A DNA stretch of 64,000 nucleotides from Phaeodactylibacter sp. (GCF_022763345.1 NZ_JALEGS010000049.1:62001-126000); one strand, 5' to 3'. Positions 35,100 to 43,944 are shown, counted from the first letter of the stretch. Numbers and translations: made by a program. Notes: generated from the letters alone by a model not told the origin.

Positions 35100-35996
35100 G
35101 TGAGCAGACCTATACTTGATATTCAGAATATTGTGAAGGCTTACGAAAAGCACGTCGCTGTCAAGGACGTGAGTTTCGAGGTGCCTGCCGGGAGTATTTT
35201 TGGGCTCCTGGGGCCGAATGGGGCGGGGAAGACTTCCCTTATCCGCATCATCACCACCATAACCCGGGCCGATGAGGGCGTGGTGTACCTGGATGGAGAA
35301 AAGCTCAACAGCCGCCACCCCGAAGAAATTGGCTATATGCCCGAGGAGCGGGGGCTTTACCGCAAAATGAAGGTGGGAGAGCACCTGACCTACCTGGCCC
35401 GCCTCAAAGGCTTATCCGCTAAAGATGCCAAAACCAAGATCAGCGCCTGGATGGAAAAATTTGGCATTGAGGACTGGTGGGACAAAAAGGTGGAAGAGCT
35501 GTCCAAAGGCATGCAGCAGAAGATTCAGTTTATTGCGACCGTCGTCCACGAGCCTAAGCTGCTGATCCTGGATGAGCCCTTTTCCGGGCTGGACCCCGTC
35601 AATACCAATTTGATCAAGGACGAAATCCACAGCCTGCGCGGGAAGGGCATGAGCATCATATTCTCCACCCACCGCATGGAGCAGGTCGAGGAAATTTGCG
35701 AGCACATCGTACTGATCAACAAAGGCGAGAATGTGCTGGAGGGCAAAGTCAGCGCCGTTAAAGACCGCTTCAAGCAAAACCTGTTTGAACTGGAGTACGA
35801 GGGCGAGCTGCCGGAGGGTCTGCTGGAGCGGGCTAAAGTTATTGATCAACAGCCCGGGCGGCTCACTGTACAAGTGGCAGAAACGGCTGAGTCCAATACC
35901 CTCCTCCGTGCGATGCTCGACCGGGGTGTTTTTGTGAAACGCTTTCAGGAAATCCTGCCTACACTGAACGAAATTTTCATTCGTCAGGTCAACTAA
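35100..35996 (+). CDS. ABC transporter ATP-binding protein (NatA-like)
   Basis: The 298-residue protein has all nucleotide-binding motifs: Walker A GPNGAGKTSL (about residue 38), signature LSKGMQQKIQF, Walker B LLILDEPFSGLDP, and the switch His in FSTHRMEQVEE. The C-terminal 80 residues form the regulatory extension (FELEYEGELPEGLLE) found in NatA and related exporters, which may move sodium ions or other substrates. The start codon is GTG. The permease gene follows after 19 bases, so the two form one transporter. Confidence 0.94.
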   Translation: MSRPILDIQNIVKAYEKHVAVKDVSFEVPAGSIFGLLGPNGAGKTSLIRIITTITRADEGVVYLDGEKLNSRHPEEIGYMPEERGLYRKMKVGEHLTYLARLKGLSAKDAKTKISAWMEKFGIEDWWDKKVEELSKGMQQKIQFIATVVHEPKLLILDEPFSGLDPVNTNLIKDEIHSLRGKGMSIIFSTHRMEQVEEICEHIVLINKGENVLEGKVSAVKDRFKQNLFELEYEGELPEGLLERAKVIDQQPGRLTVQVAETAESNTLLRAMLDRGVFVKRFQEILPTLNEIFIRQVN

Positions 35997-36015
35997 TTAA
36001 CCCTAAACAACGATC

Positions 36016-37341
36016 ATGGATAAGCTTTGGCTCATCATAAAGCGGGAATACCTCACACGGGTGACCCGCCGCTCCTTCATCCTGGCTACCTTGCTGACCC
36101 CGCTGGCCTTTGGCTTGTTTTTCGTAGTGGCGGGGCTCATCTTTCAGTATGAGAGCGACGACTCCCGGCGCATCGCCATCATTGATGAAGGCAATATCTT
36201 CGACCGGTCCATCAAAGATGAGGAAAATTTGTACTTCAAATTTGTGGACACGGACCTGGAAACCCTCCGCCAAAATTTTGACGACTTCGACTACGATGGC
36301 ATTCTTGTCGTGCCCAGGGTCAAAGATGTGATGGCTACCCGCCACACTATTTACTACTATGCCGACAAGCAGCCTTCCCTGGATATTGATGCGCTCATCC
36401 GGGACCGGGTGCGGGGACAGATGCGCGATTACAAAATTGAAGCCCTTCAGCTCGACCCTCAGCAACTGGAAGCGATTGATACCCGCATCGAGCTGGAGCC
36501 GGAGCCCATTGATGACGAAAGCACAGATGCGAGTAAGCTCACCGGAGCTATTGCTGCCGGCATTGGAGGCATCATGGGCATCATCATGTATATCGTGGTC
36601 TTTATCTATGGTATGATGGTCATGCGCTCGGTGATGGAAGAAAAGACCAGCCGTATCGTGGAGGTGATGATTTCCAGCGTCCGTCCCTTTCAGTTGATGT
36701 TGGGCAAAATTGTAGGCGTTGGCGCGGTAGGGCTGACGCAGGTCGCCATATGGGCTATCCTGATCCCGATTATCATATTGGTAAGCAGCCTGCTCTTTGG
36801 CATTGATTCGAGTGCGCAAATGGAGATGGCACAACAGCAGCCCGGCGCTGCCAATTTCAACCCGGAAGATACGGAAGCTATGGTCGCCCTTGCCATTGAG
36901 GAGTTTAAAAGCCTCAACTGGTGGCTCATCCTGCCGATGTTTATTTTCTTCTTCCTGGGCGGGTACTTTTTGTACTCTTCCATGTTCGCTGCCGTGGGCT
37001 CAGCCATGGGCGACGATTTGGGCGAAGGGCAATCCCTGACCATCCCGATTACCATTCCGGTGATCCTGGCATTTTACATTATGATTGTGGCTATACAGGC
37101 CCCCAATTCGAGCTTGGCGGTATGGTCGTCCATTTTCCCGCTGTTCTCACCAATCGTGATGCCGGCCCGGCTGGCGTTTTCGCCTCCGGTCTGGGAAGTG
37201 GCGCTATCGGTCGTGCTGTTGGCCGCTACAGCGATCTTCTTTGTTTGGTTGTCCGGGCGGATCTACCGGGTAGGTATTCTTATGTACGGTAAGAAAGTGA
37301 CGCTTAAGGAACTAGGCAAGTGGCTCTTTTACAAGGACTGA
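36016..37341 (+). CDS. ABC-2 type transporter permease (NatB-like)
   Basis: The 441-residue protein has one N-terminal membrane helix (about 21-41), a large extracytoplasmic domain (about 45-180), then five or six helices. The conserved VMRSVMEEKTSRIVEVMISSVRPFQLMLGKI segment is the coupling region of ABC-2 exporters. Large loops between helix 1 and the rest are typical of NatB. It probably forms homodimers with the ATPase encoded just upstream. The substrate is unknown. Confidence 0.92.
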   Translation: MDKLWLIIKREYLTRVTRRSFILATLLTPLAFGLFFVVAGLIFQYESDDSRRIAIIDEGNIFDRSIKDEENLYFKFVDTDLETLRQNFDDFDYDGILVVPRVKDVMATRHTIYYYADKQPSLDIDALIRDRVRGQMRDYKIEALQLDPQQLEAIDTRIELEPEPIDDESTDASKLTGAIAAGIGGIMGIIMYIVVFIYGMMVMRSVMEEKTSRIVEVMISSVRPFQLMLGKIVGVGAVGLTQVAIWAILIPIIILVSSLLFGIDSSAQMEMAQQQPGAANFNPEDTEAMVALAIEEFKSLNWWLILPMFIFFFLGGYFLYSSMFAAVGSAMGDDLGEGQSLTIPITIPVILAFYIMIVAIQAPNSSLAVWSSIFPLFSPIVMPARLAFSPPVWEVALSVVLLAATAIFFVWLSGRIYRVGILMYGKKVTLKELGKWLFYKD

Positions 37342-37342
37342 T

Positions 37343-38002
37343 ATGAATTCGTTTTACACCTGGCCCAAGGCCGTGCAGTGGATTCTGGCGTTACTGCTTT
37401 TTGCTGCCGGCGCTTACCTTACCGGTCAAGTCATCATGTATGGCACAGAGCACTGGCTCTTTTACATTCCATTGCTACTGCTCATTGTCCCGGCGATACA
37501 ATTTGCCTTCACGCCTTTCTTTAGGCTCATCGGGCTTTACCGCTATCTGTCGCCCATGCTATTGGTGTATGCGCCCAATGAAAAGGTTTGGGGACTGCAC
37601 AACGGTACTTCTTTCGACTACCTTTTTGTGCTGCGGGGCACACCCGCCGGTGCACAACTGCGCCGCCGTATCCTGACTTATTACCTGGAAGGGCTGCTTC
37701 ATTTGACAGACTTGGTGGAAAAAGGAGAGGTCGCAGAGGAAACCCTGATCAAAGGAAGCTCCTACTTTTTCAGCGAGCGGACCGCGAAACGGCTGGGGTT
37801 TGAATTGGTAGAGATCCCTTCCTACGAGAAGTACAACCTCTACTTCAACTTTCTGGATTTACTGTGGAAGTACTCAGCCGCTTACAAAACCCTGCGCTTT
37901 CCCAACCTGAAAGAGGCAAAGACGGCTCAAGTTACTGCGGGCGCTCTGCTCCGCAACCGCCCTCAACTGGAACGCCTTCACAACTACCTGAAAAATGGAT
38001 AA
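37343..38002 (+). CDS. Membrane-anchored protein of unknown function
   Basis: The 219-residue protein has two adjacent N-terminal membrane helices (about 10-30 and 38-62) and a soluble domain rich in aromatic residues (YLEGLLHLTDLVEKGEVAEE, YFFSERTAKRLGFELVE). I do not recognise the family. It starts 1 base after the permease and overlaps endonuclease V by 8 bases, so it belongs to the same operon. Association with the transporter is plausible but unproven. Confidence 0.75.
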   Translation: MNSFYTWPKAVQWILALLLFAAGAYLTGQVIMYGTEHWLFYIPLLLLIVPAIQFAFTPFFRLIGLYRYLSPMLLVYAPNEKVWGLHNGTSFDYLFVLRGTPAGAQLRRRILTYYLEGLLHLTDLVEKGEVAEETLIKGSSYFFSERTAKRLGFELVEIPSYEKYNLYFNFLDLLWKYSAAYKTLRFPNLKEAKTAQVTAGALLRNRPQLERLHNYLKNG

Positions 38003-38657
38003 ACAAGCTCTGAGGGAACGTCAACTGGACTTGGCGCAACAAGTGCGCATTCCGCAATCTTCGCGGCAGGACTTGGCGCTAAATCCCGGTGATTGGGTTT
38101 TTACAACAGACGTGCAGTATCAAGGGGATATTGGTGCAGTAGCCGTGGATGTCTTGCGCTGGCCCAACGAGCCTGTTGGTACGGTAATCAAAACTTACGA
38201 GGTGACGGTTCCTTACGCACCGGGCTTTTTTGCCTTTCGGGAGGGACCGTTGCTGGTCAATGCCCTGGAGGATATCGCCCGGGAATTCAACCGCTACCCT
38301 AAAGTGATCATAACCGACGGGCATGGGACCAACCATCCCCGGCAGTTTGGGCTGGCTTGCTGGCTGGGCGTAACTACCGGCTACCCGGTAATTGGACTGG
38401 CTAAGGATACGCTGCTTCCCTACAAAGGCGAACTTCCACCGGAACAGGGCGCTGCGTTGCCTGTTCTTCTCGATGAAAAAGTAGTGGGGCATGCTTTGCG
38501 CACCCGCAAAAATGTCAAGCCGGTATTCGTCAGTGCCGGGCATAAAGTCAGTCAGGGTACTGCGCTGGAAACTGTAAAGCAGTTGATGGGGCAATACCGA
38601 AACATTGAGCCTATGCGCCGCGCCGATCAGGCGGCCCGGCAGGCATTTAGAGATTAG
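37995..38657 (+). CDS. nfi: Endonuclease V
   Basis: EndoV cuts DNA one phosphodiester 3' of deaminated bases such as inosine and starts their repair. The 220-residue protein has the catalytic acidic residues in TTDVQY, YAPGFFAFREGP and VIITDGHGTNHPRQFG, with the late His in SAGHKVS. All four expected positions (Asp, Glu, Asp, His) are filled. It is the last gene of an ABC-exporter operon, an unusual place for a repair enzyme. Its stop shares TTAG (38654-38657) with the convergent lipoprotein gene. Confidence 0.93.
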   Translation: MDKQALRERQLDLAQQVRIPQSSRQDLALNPGDWVFTTDVQYQGDIGAVAVDVLRWPNEPVGTVIKTYEVTVPYAPGFFAFREGPLLVNALEDIAREFNRYPKVIITDGHGTNHPRQFGLACWLGVTTGYPVIGLAKDTLLPYKGELPPEQGAALPVLLDEKVVGHALRTRKNVKPVFVSAGHKVSQGTALETVKQLMGQYRNIEPMRRADQAARQAFRD

Positions 38658-39637
38658 TCTACAGCTTTTCCGGAAAAGACCTCCATCTCCAGCTGCTGTC
38701 GTTTTGGAAGATCCTCCAGGCCATTGAGCTTCCAGTAGGGCGACAAAATAGTATTCGTCCGCCGGGCCAGCGTAGTACGGGGCTGCCGGTCAAATGCAGA
38801 AGGGTAGATGTCTTTCCAGCCCTCGATGATATAGGGAGATTCGGCCTGATAAACGATGGACAACGTTCGCTTCAGTTGCGGGTATTCCAGCGTATATACC
38901 TTTAGATTGCTGCCTTCAAAATCGGTACCGCTGTAATCGCCGTGAGTGGCGTTGGCGGTATAGGCTTTAAAAGGTAAATGGCGCAGGCGGATCACGGTTG
39001 TTGCCGGGATGACATCAATCTGCCCGGTCGGCAATCCTTCCGGATGAATCCGGATGCGGTTGAACAACTCATCTTCCAGCATAGCGTAGCCCACTTTCTC
39101 ATCCTGGTCCGCTTCGTTTTCAAAGTAGGAATGCAGTTGCATGCGGTACTGCCCAGGTTCGTAATTGAGCTGCATGTAAGCGTGCCCGCACCAATCCTGT
39201 GCCGTGGTGGAAACCTTCAGCGTCTGAGGATGCTCTTTTACCTTCGTTGGTGTGAAAACGGAGGTCATAATGCTGTAGTCATAAATGCCGGTCGGGAATT
39301 TGCGCAGCAGGTTTGTCTTCAGTACCGGCGTGCTGTTAGGGTTGTTGTAATTGTCATTTTTGACCTGCTTGTCGGTCAGGAAATCCTCCGTTACAAAAAT
39401 AGCGACAGCTTCTCCCGGGTGTACATCCTGATAGCGGTTTTGCTCCAAATCATACCGGCTAATTTCAGCTTTGCCCTGATACCAGTAGTCGCTCAAACCC
39501 GGGTCTTGATCATTAAATACAAATGCAGCCGTTTGGACAGGCGTGGCGTTAGTTGTCTTTGTGTCTGGTGCTTCCCGGCCCATGTCACATCCAAAAAGCA
39601 CGAAGCTCAAACTGCAAATAATGGTAAGGAATCTCAT
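38654..39637 (-). CDS. Conserved Bacteroidota lipoprotein
   Basis: The 327-residue protein has a lipoprotein signal (VLFGCDMG, Cys16). The mature part is of beta-rich composition with YWYQGKAEISRYDLEQNRY at the start and CGHAYMQLNYEPGQYRMQLHSY in the middle. I recall similar proteins in many Bacteroidota genomes, sometimes misnamed septum formation inhibitor, but I know of no demonstrated function. It is monocistronic and converges with nfi with a shared stop tetranucleotide. Confidence 0.8.
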   Translation of the reverse strand: MRFLTIICSLSFVLFGCDMGREAPDTKTTNATPVQTAAFVFNDQDPGLSDYWYQGKAEISRYDLEQNRYQDVHPGEAVAIFVTEDFLTDKQVKNDNYNNPNSTPVLKTNLLRKFPTGIYDYSIMTSVFTPTKVKEHPQTLKVSTTAQDWCGHAYMQLNYEPGQYRMQLHSYFENEADQDEKVGYAMLEDELFNRIRIHPEGLPTGQIDVIPATTVIRLRHLPFKAYTANATHGDYSGTDFEGSNLKVYTLEYPQLKRTLSIVYQAESPYIIEGWKDIYPSAFDRQPRTTLARRTNTILSPYWKLNGLEDLPKRQQLEMEVFSGKAVD

Positions 39638-39739
39638 CAGTGAAGGGTTTTTTTGTTGTGCAAGTGTTTATTCTAAAAGCAGAACATTGTTATAACAACA
39701 AAAGAGCTTCTATGTTCTGGTCCCTTCGATAGGAAACCA

Positions 39740-40288
39740 TTAAAACTGTTGCCGAATGCCAAGAATGACAAACAGGTTATCCAGGCCAAGATTTGGGTAT
39801 TTGAAGCCGGCATTGGAGATGTGCCGAAAACGGGTGCGCAGATTGATGCCCCAGTCTCTGGCAGGGGGGAGATAAGAAAAGCCCAGTTCAAAATTATCAG
39901 AAAAGATAAAGCCCGGCGCCTGGCTCTCGGTATTGAGGGTAATGTAGTGGGGACCAGCTCCAATCGCCGCCCCAAAAAGCCACCGCTCCGAAAGCTGCGC
40001 CTGATACCGGAAGCCCATATTCAGGCCGGTTTCGTAAACGGCGCCCGGTTCTATGGGAGTATCAGCATAGACAAACTGACCCTCTGCATAGACCGATACC
40101 GGTCCTATGAGCCAGAGCGAGGTTTCTGCCAATAATGTGATGGGTTGATAGGCATATCCTTCCCGAAGGTCTTCCTGAATGACACTGACGCCAAGGTTGA
40201 GCCCGGTGTAGTGCTGTCGGTTGGCTTGCTGGGCGATGCCCAGTGCAGGGAGTAACGAAAGTAAAGTCCAGAGTTGAAGTCGGGCCAT
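39740..40288 (-). CDS. PagL-like lipid A 3-O-deacylase
   Basis: PagL enzymes are eight-strand outer-membrane barrels that remove the 3-O acyl chain from lipid A. The 182-residue protein has a signal peptide (MARLQLWTLLSLLPALGIAQ) and alternating strand-turn composition to the end, with Phe as last residue. The active-site region is RHISNAGFKYPNLGLDN, with His and Ser in the expected HxSNAG pattern. The third member of the triad, Glu 14 residues after His in Pseudomonas PagL, is Asp here at the same distance. A likely promoter (-7 box TACCTTTG at 40317-40310) is 21 bases upstream and lies inside a 28-base repeat. The upstream genes form a LytTR two-component system on the same strand. Confidence 0.85.
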   Translation of the reverse strand: MARLQLWTLLSLLPALGIAQQANRQHYTGLNLGVSVIQEDLREGYAYQPITLLAETSLWLIGPVSVYAEGQFVYADTPIEPGAVYETGLNMGFRYQAQLSERWLFGAAIGAGPHYITLNTESQAPGFIFSDNFELGFSYLPPARDWGINLRTRFRHISNAGFKYPNLGLDNLFVILGIRQQF

Positions 40289-40305
40289 AGTTCCGGTTTT
40301 GTAAG

Positions 40306-40333
40306 GCTGCAAAGGTAAGGGAGAATTCCTTAT
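40306..40333 (-). repeat. 28-base promoter repeat, copy 1 (pagL promoter)
   Basis: An exact 28-base match to 43865-43892. Both contain, on the minus strand, the -7 box TACCTTTG followed by CAGC. Here it lies 17 bases before the start of the PagL-like gene, between its ATG and the stop of the response regulator. It also includes the short palindromic core GAATTC between AAGG and CCTT arms. Confidence 0.9.
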
Positions 40334-40347
40334 CGAGATCTACCGCA

Positions 40348-41058
40348 TCATTCTAATCCATCTAACCCGTTTTGAATCCACCTTTTGAAGGCTTCCTTGT
40401 ACGTCCTTCCAATAGGAATCTCCTGACCGCCGATTTCCACGTCCATAGCAGTAAAGGCATCAATCTTGTCCCGGGGTACAATAAAAGAGCGGTGTAAACG
40501 GAAGAATTGATCTTCGGGCAATCGATCTTCCATGGTGCCGATCAGCTCTTTTGTGAGAATAGTCCGATCGGGGAGTATAATCTTTACATAGTCTTTGAGC
40601 CCTTCAATGTAGCGAATATCTCTGAGCCGGATGCGTAAGGATTTTCGTTCGGCGCGCACCAGCAGATAAGCGTCTTTGCTTGTACCTGGTGTAGCAGTTT
40701 TGCCCAACTGCCTTTCCATAAACTTGTCAATGGCTTTTAGGAAACGCTGGAACTCGATGGGCTTGAGCAGGTAGTCCACTACATCCAGCTCGAAGCCATC
40801 CACGGCATACTCCCTGTGGGCTGTAGTCAGTATAGCTGCCGGTTTGCTGGAAAGGGCTTTCAGCAGCTCCAGCCCGGAAAGGCCCGGCATCTGTATATCC
40901 AGAAAAATAAGATCGGCTGGTTGCTGCTTCAGCGCAGTAAAGGCTTCCAGCGGTTCTTCGAAAGAATCAATCACGACAAACTCATCCAGTTTGCTCAGGT
41001 AATGCCGGATGATGTCGATGGCAATTGGCTCATCATCAATAATGTAACAGGTGTACAT
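40348..41058 (-). CDS. LytTR-family response regulator
   Basis: The 236-residue protein has a receiver domain (about 1-120; acidic pocket IIDDEP, phosphorylation Asp in LIFLDIQMPG, Thr in ILTTAH, Lys in LLKPIE) and a LytTR DNA-binding domain (about 135-236; RYIEGLKDYVKI and FRLHRSFIV). LytTR regulators bind direct repeats. I chose the ATG at 41058. The gene follows a matching sensor kinase by 62 bases, with pagL next downstream; the 28-base promoter block lies between it and pagL. Confidence 0.94.
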   Translation of the reverse strand: MYTCYIIDDEPIAIDIIRHYLSKLDEFVVIDSFEEPLEAFTALKQQPADLIFLDIQMPGLSGLELLKALSSKPAAILTTAHREYAVDGFELDVVDYLLKPIEFQRFLKAIDKFMERQLGKTATPGTSKDAYLLVRAERKSLRIRLRDIRYIEGLKDYVKIILPDRTILTKELIGTMEDRLPEDQFFRLHRSFIVPRDKIDAFTAMDVEIGGQEIPIGRTYKEAFKRWIQNGLDGLE

Positions 41059-41120
41059 AGGATTTTTTTTGCTGGGATACCTGAAAGGCAGAAACAAATT
41101 ACCGGTAGCTCTTTAGGTCT

Positions 41121-42137
41121 TCACACCAGTTCCAATTCCAGCCGTACGCTAAAGATACTTTCCGAATCATCGATAGTCAAATGATGCCGGTCTGGGTAAA
41201 GCAGCGCCAATCGTTCCTTGATATTCCTCAGACCGGTGCCTTTGGGACTTTGTTTCGGTCGCTCTTTTTTGCTGTTTTCGATATTAAAAGCCATTCTAGT
41301 TCCTATCAGTTGCATTTGCATCTTGATCCACCATTGAGCATCATTATCGCGGGCACTGTGTTTGAAGGCATTTTCGACAAAAGGAAGAAGGAGAAGTGGC
41401 GCTGCCAGGAGGTCTTCAGGTACTGCAGGCAATGCTGCATTTATGTTGAGCTTCTGGCCATAACGCAGTTTTTCAAGGCTTAAATAATACTGCAACAGCT
41501 CCACTTCCTTAGCCAGAGGTATCCACCTTTGCTGGCTGTAATAAACCAGGTAGTCCAATATTCTAGATAATTGGAGGATGCTTTCCGGTACTTTCTCCGG
41601 TTGTTGTAAACTGAGGCCATAGATATTGTTGAGGGTGTTGAACAGAAAGTGCGGGTGTAGCTGGGCCCTGAGCAGCTTTAGCTCTGCTTCGGCTTTGCCC
41701 TGTTTCAGCTGCCGATTGACTTTTCCCCGCAATCTCCAATCGTTAATGATTTTCAGGCAAACTGCGAGGGCGATCAAAGAGTAATCACGAATGGTGTTTT
41801 TGACCACTTTTGAAGGCGGGATGTAAAAGTCGCCCCACCCCTCTAGGTAGTTCCTGAAGTAGGCCATGCCCCACTGTCCGGCAAAGACCAGGAGTGCCAG
41901 GACGGCGATACCTAATAAAAAGGGTAGTGTACGGTGTCTTTCCAGGTAGCGGGGAACCAGAAAATAGGCTGTCAGGTAGGCAGCTGCTATGATGGTGGGC
42001 AACCCCTCCAGTACGTGCATCAGTTGGCGGAACCGGTCTTCGGGGGAGTAGTGGAAGTAGTTGGCCAGGTACTCACTCGCAAGGTAGAGCACCCAAAAGG
42101 CAAGGTGAAAAAGTATGTTCTTATATTTTTCTTTCAT
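41121..42137 (-). CDS. LytS/YehU-type sensor histidine kinase
   Basis: The 338-residue protein has four N-terminal membrane helices, then the His_kinase family box with the phosphorylated His in QLHPHFLFNTLNNIYGLS (about residue 193), and an HATPase domain with the N-box PFVENAFKHSARD and the G-box KGTGLRNIKERL. There is no extracytoplasmic domain of note, so the membrane helices probably sense directly. It forms a pair with the response regulator 62 bases downstream. Confidence 0.94.
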   Translation of the reverse strand: MKEKYKNILFHLAFWVLYLASEYLANYFHYSPEDRFRQLMHVLEGLPTIIAAAYLTAYFLVPRYLERHRTLPFLLGIAVLALLVFAGQWGMAYFRNYLEGWGDFYIPPSKVVKNTIRDYSLIALAVCLKIINDWRLRGKVNRQLKQGKAEAELKLLRAQLHPHFLFNTLNNIYGLSLQQPEKVPESILQLSRILDYLVYYSQQRWIPLAKEVELLQYYLSLEKLRYGQKLNINAALPAVPEDLLAAPLLLLPFVENAFKHSARDNDAQWWIKMQMQLIGTRMAFNIENSKKERPKQSPKGTGLRNIKERLALLYPDRHHLTIDDSESIFSVRLELELV

Positions 42138-42364
42138 ACAGGTTCTGACAAATTGGAGGCTTCAAAAGGGGCATTTGACTGCAAAGTTCGGAATAAATTA
42201 GCGGTCTCGCTGAATAGTAGGCCAACGGGGATTTAACGCAAATGAACGCAGCATACCCCCCCCTGAATGGGCGGCTACAGCTCTTGCTCTGCCAGCATCA
42301 GGTGTTGCTCTACTTATCGTTCACTGCCTTTTTACAGCCTTTACTTTTGATAAAAAAGAAAGGT

Positions 42365-42616
42365 ATGTTACGTTCCCGTTTGGTCATTCCTCTGCTGATG
42401 CCGCTGTTTACAGCACTGTCTTTTTTCAGTTTTATCCAGCTCAATGCACAGGCACAGGAAGCCAGCCAGCCCATACGTTTATTTGTCGACTGTTCTTTTT
42501 GCAGCCTGAACTTCTTCCGACAGATCATGGAGTATGTCGATTATGGCCGGGAGCTCTATTCCTCTAATGGGGTGGTGAAAAGTATAAGCGATCATTGGTC
42601 GTACGAACGAGAATAG
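42365..42616 (+). pseudogene. N-terminal fragment of an exported protein
   Basis: The reading frame gives a signal peptide (LRSRLVIPLLMPLFTALSFF) and then PIRLFVDCSFCSLNFFRQIMEYVDYGRE before ending at residue 83. In the Bacteroidota I recall longer proteins that begin, after the signal peptide, with a very similar segment (RLFLDC-x2-CDFDYIR, then FVDYVRD) and continue for hundreds of residues. The frame here stops just after this segment, so it looks like a broken 5' remnant. It could also be a small real protein. The claim rests on memory of the family and needs a search. Confidence 0.5.
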
Positions 42617-42730
42617 GCTTTTCCTATACCTTCTGCAGTATTTACAACAACGTGGTTAACCCTCGCTTTGGGTTCTAGTCCAGAAATTTCTCAAGATCTC
42701 AATTTCCAATACTTTAAAAACGCTTTGACC

Positions 42731-43624
42731 ATGAAGATCACTCGTGTAGTATGCTTTAATTTGTTGTTTTTTACGCTATTCTGCAAGGTTCAGTCTCACC
42801 CCTCCTGGGGCATTGCCAAAAACGCTGCAGGCGAGGTATACCTGGCCGATGTGATGCACGGTGGGCAGGGCTGTGTCTGGAAAATTGATTCATCCGGAGC
42901 AGCGGCAATGGTCCTGGAGGGCTTTCACTGTCATGCACTGGTTCTTCAGCCCGATGGCCACATTTATGCTGCCGGTTCCAGAGTAGAAAAGGGGCAGGAA
43001 TGGCACACCCTGGTACAAATAAAAACAGGAGGGATTATCCATGAGCTTTTTCGGACGAAAAGCTGGAACGAATTTTATGCAGGGGCATTCAGTATGGATC
43101 GAGCCGGAAATGCCTACTTTCTTAACAGGAAACAGCTCTGGCAGCGGTCTCCGGATGGTGAGGTTAAATCTTTCAGCCCGCATCGTTTCAAATGGGCCAA
43201 CAACATGGTCAGTACTGTGGAGGGAGAGGTTTATGTCCTGGAAAAAAGGGAAAGGGGAGGCACTCTGTATTGCATAAATGCAGAAGGGAAGCCGGACTGG
43301 ATTGCTGAGGGGCTCATTGCTTATCCCGCTGATACGATCAATTGTCCGGAAGAGCACGATAGGCGGATTCTGGGGATGTGCCTGGATGCGGAAAGCCATG
43401 TCTACCTGACCTCTAATTGTGCCCGTCAGATTCTGAAAGTAAGCCCAATGGGGGAGACTTCCATTTTTTACCGCTCTGAAAGTGATTGGTACCCCGTCGG
43501 TCTTTGTTTTGACGGTGATGAGGCCTTTATTATTGAGGTTAACCAATCGGGAGGAATTTTTGGGCCAAGAATAATCCGATGGAAAAAAGGGGTATCCAGA
43601 TCGGTGTGGGTGGATTTATCCTAG
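42731..43624 (+). CDS. Secreted NHL/SMP-30-like beta-propeller protein
   Basis: The 297-residue protein has a signal peptide (MKITRVVCFNLLFFTLFCKVQS) and six or so propeller blades (for example GIAKNAAGEVYLADV, LVLQPDGHIYAAGS, FSMDRAGNAYFLN, GMCLDAESHVYLTSN). No sorting domain is present and no catalytic set was identified. NHL-like propellers act as lyases, esterases or binding platforms. The start at 42731 gives the best signal peptide. It lies amid gene remnants, with no operon partner. Confidence 0.82.
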   Translation: MKITRVVCFNLLFFTLFCKVQSHPSWGIAKNAAGEVYLADVMHGGQGCVWKIDSSGAAAMVLEGFHCHALVLQPDGHIYAAGSRVEKGQEWHTLVQIKTGGIIHELFRTKSWNEFYAGAFSMDRAGNAYFLNRKQLWQRSPDGEVKSFSPHRFKWANNMVSTVEGEVYVLEKRERGGTLYCINAEGKPDWIAEGLIAYPADTINCPEEHDRRILGMCLDAESHVYLTSNCARQILKVSPMGETSIFYRSESDWYPVGLCFDGDEAFIIEVNQSGGIFGPRIIRWKKGVSRSVWVDLS

Positions 43625-43783
43625 GGCAAAGATTTAATACGTAGTACCAATTGGCCAACGACTATAAATGTCGGGTCGTTGATCCAGACATTCATCGTCC
43701 GGGATCTTAAATTTGTGACATCGGGGCAAACTGCTTAGTCGTCAGTATAGCAGAAAGCTGAGAACTTTTGTAGCTATTTAGTG

Positions 43784-43846
43784 TCAATTTATATTTCTTG
43801 GTGCAGAATAGGGTGACCCTAAAGTCCAAAGTTGGAGCCGGCTCAT
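43784..43846 (-). pseudogene. Truncated duplicate of the PagL-like gene start
   Basis: The minus strand begins MSRLQLWTL, against MARLQLWTL in the intact gene at 39740-40288, then departs and stops after 20 codons. Of the first nine codons, differences are mostly synonymous (CGG/CGA, CTC/CTT, CTT/CTC). Weaker similarity continues to the Ala at codon 15. The 17-18-base leader also aligns (AACAAAAGCAGGACT against TACAAAACCGGAACT), and the promoter block before it is identical over 28 bases. The rest of the gene is missing. This is the remnant of a former pagL paralogue. Confidence 0.75.
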
Positions 43847-43864
43847 AGTCCTGCTTTTGTTGGT

Positions 43865-43892
43865 GCTGCAAAGGTAAGGGAGAATTCCTTAT
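43865..43892 (-). repeat. 28-base promoter repeat, copy 2
   Basis: Identical over 28 bases to 40306-40333 and placed at the same distance (18 versus 17 bases) from an ATG. It carries the -7 box TACCTTTG at 43876-43869. It may still start transcription into the truncated frame. Confidence 0.9.
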
Positions 43893-43944
43893 ATTGGCCA
43901 TGCACGTCAGTTTTTAGGCCTTTCTGGTGCAGCGATGGCTCACC

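Noticed and set aside
38654..39637. Naming this lipoprotein as septum formation inhibitor Maf
   Set aside because: Maf is a cytoplasmic nucleotide pyrophosphatase. This is a lipid-anchored protein without its motifs.
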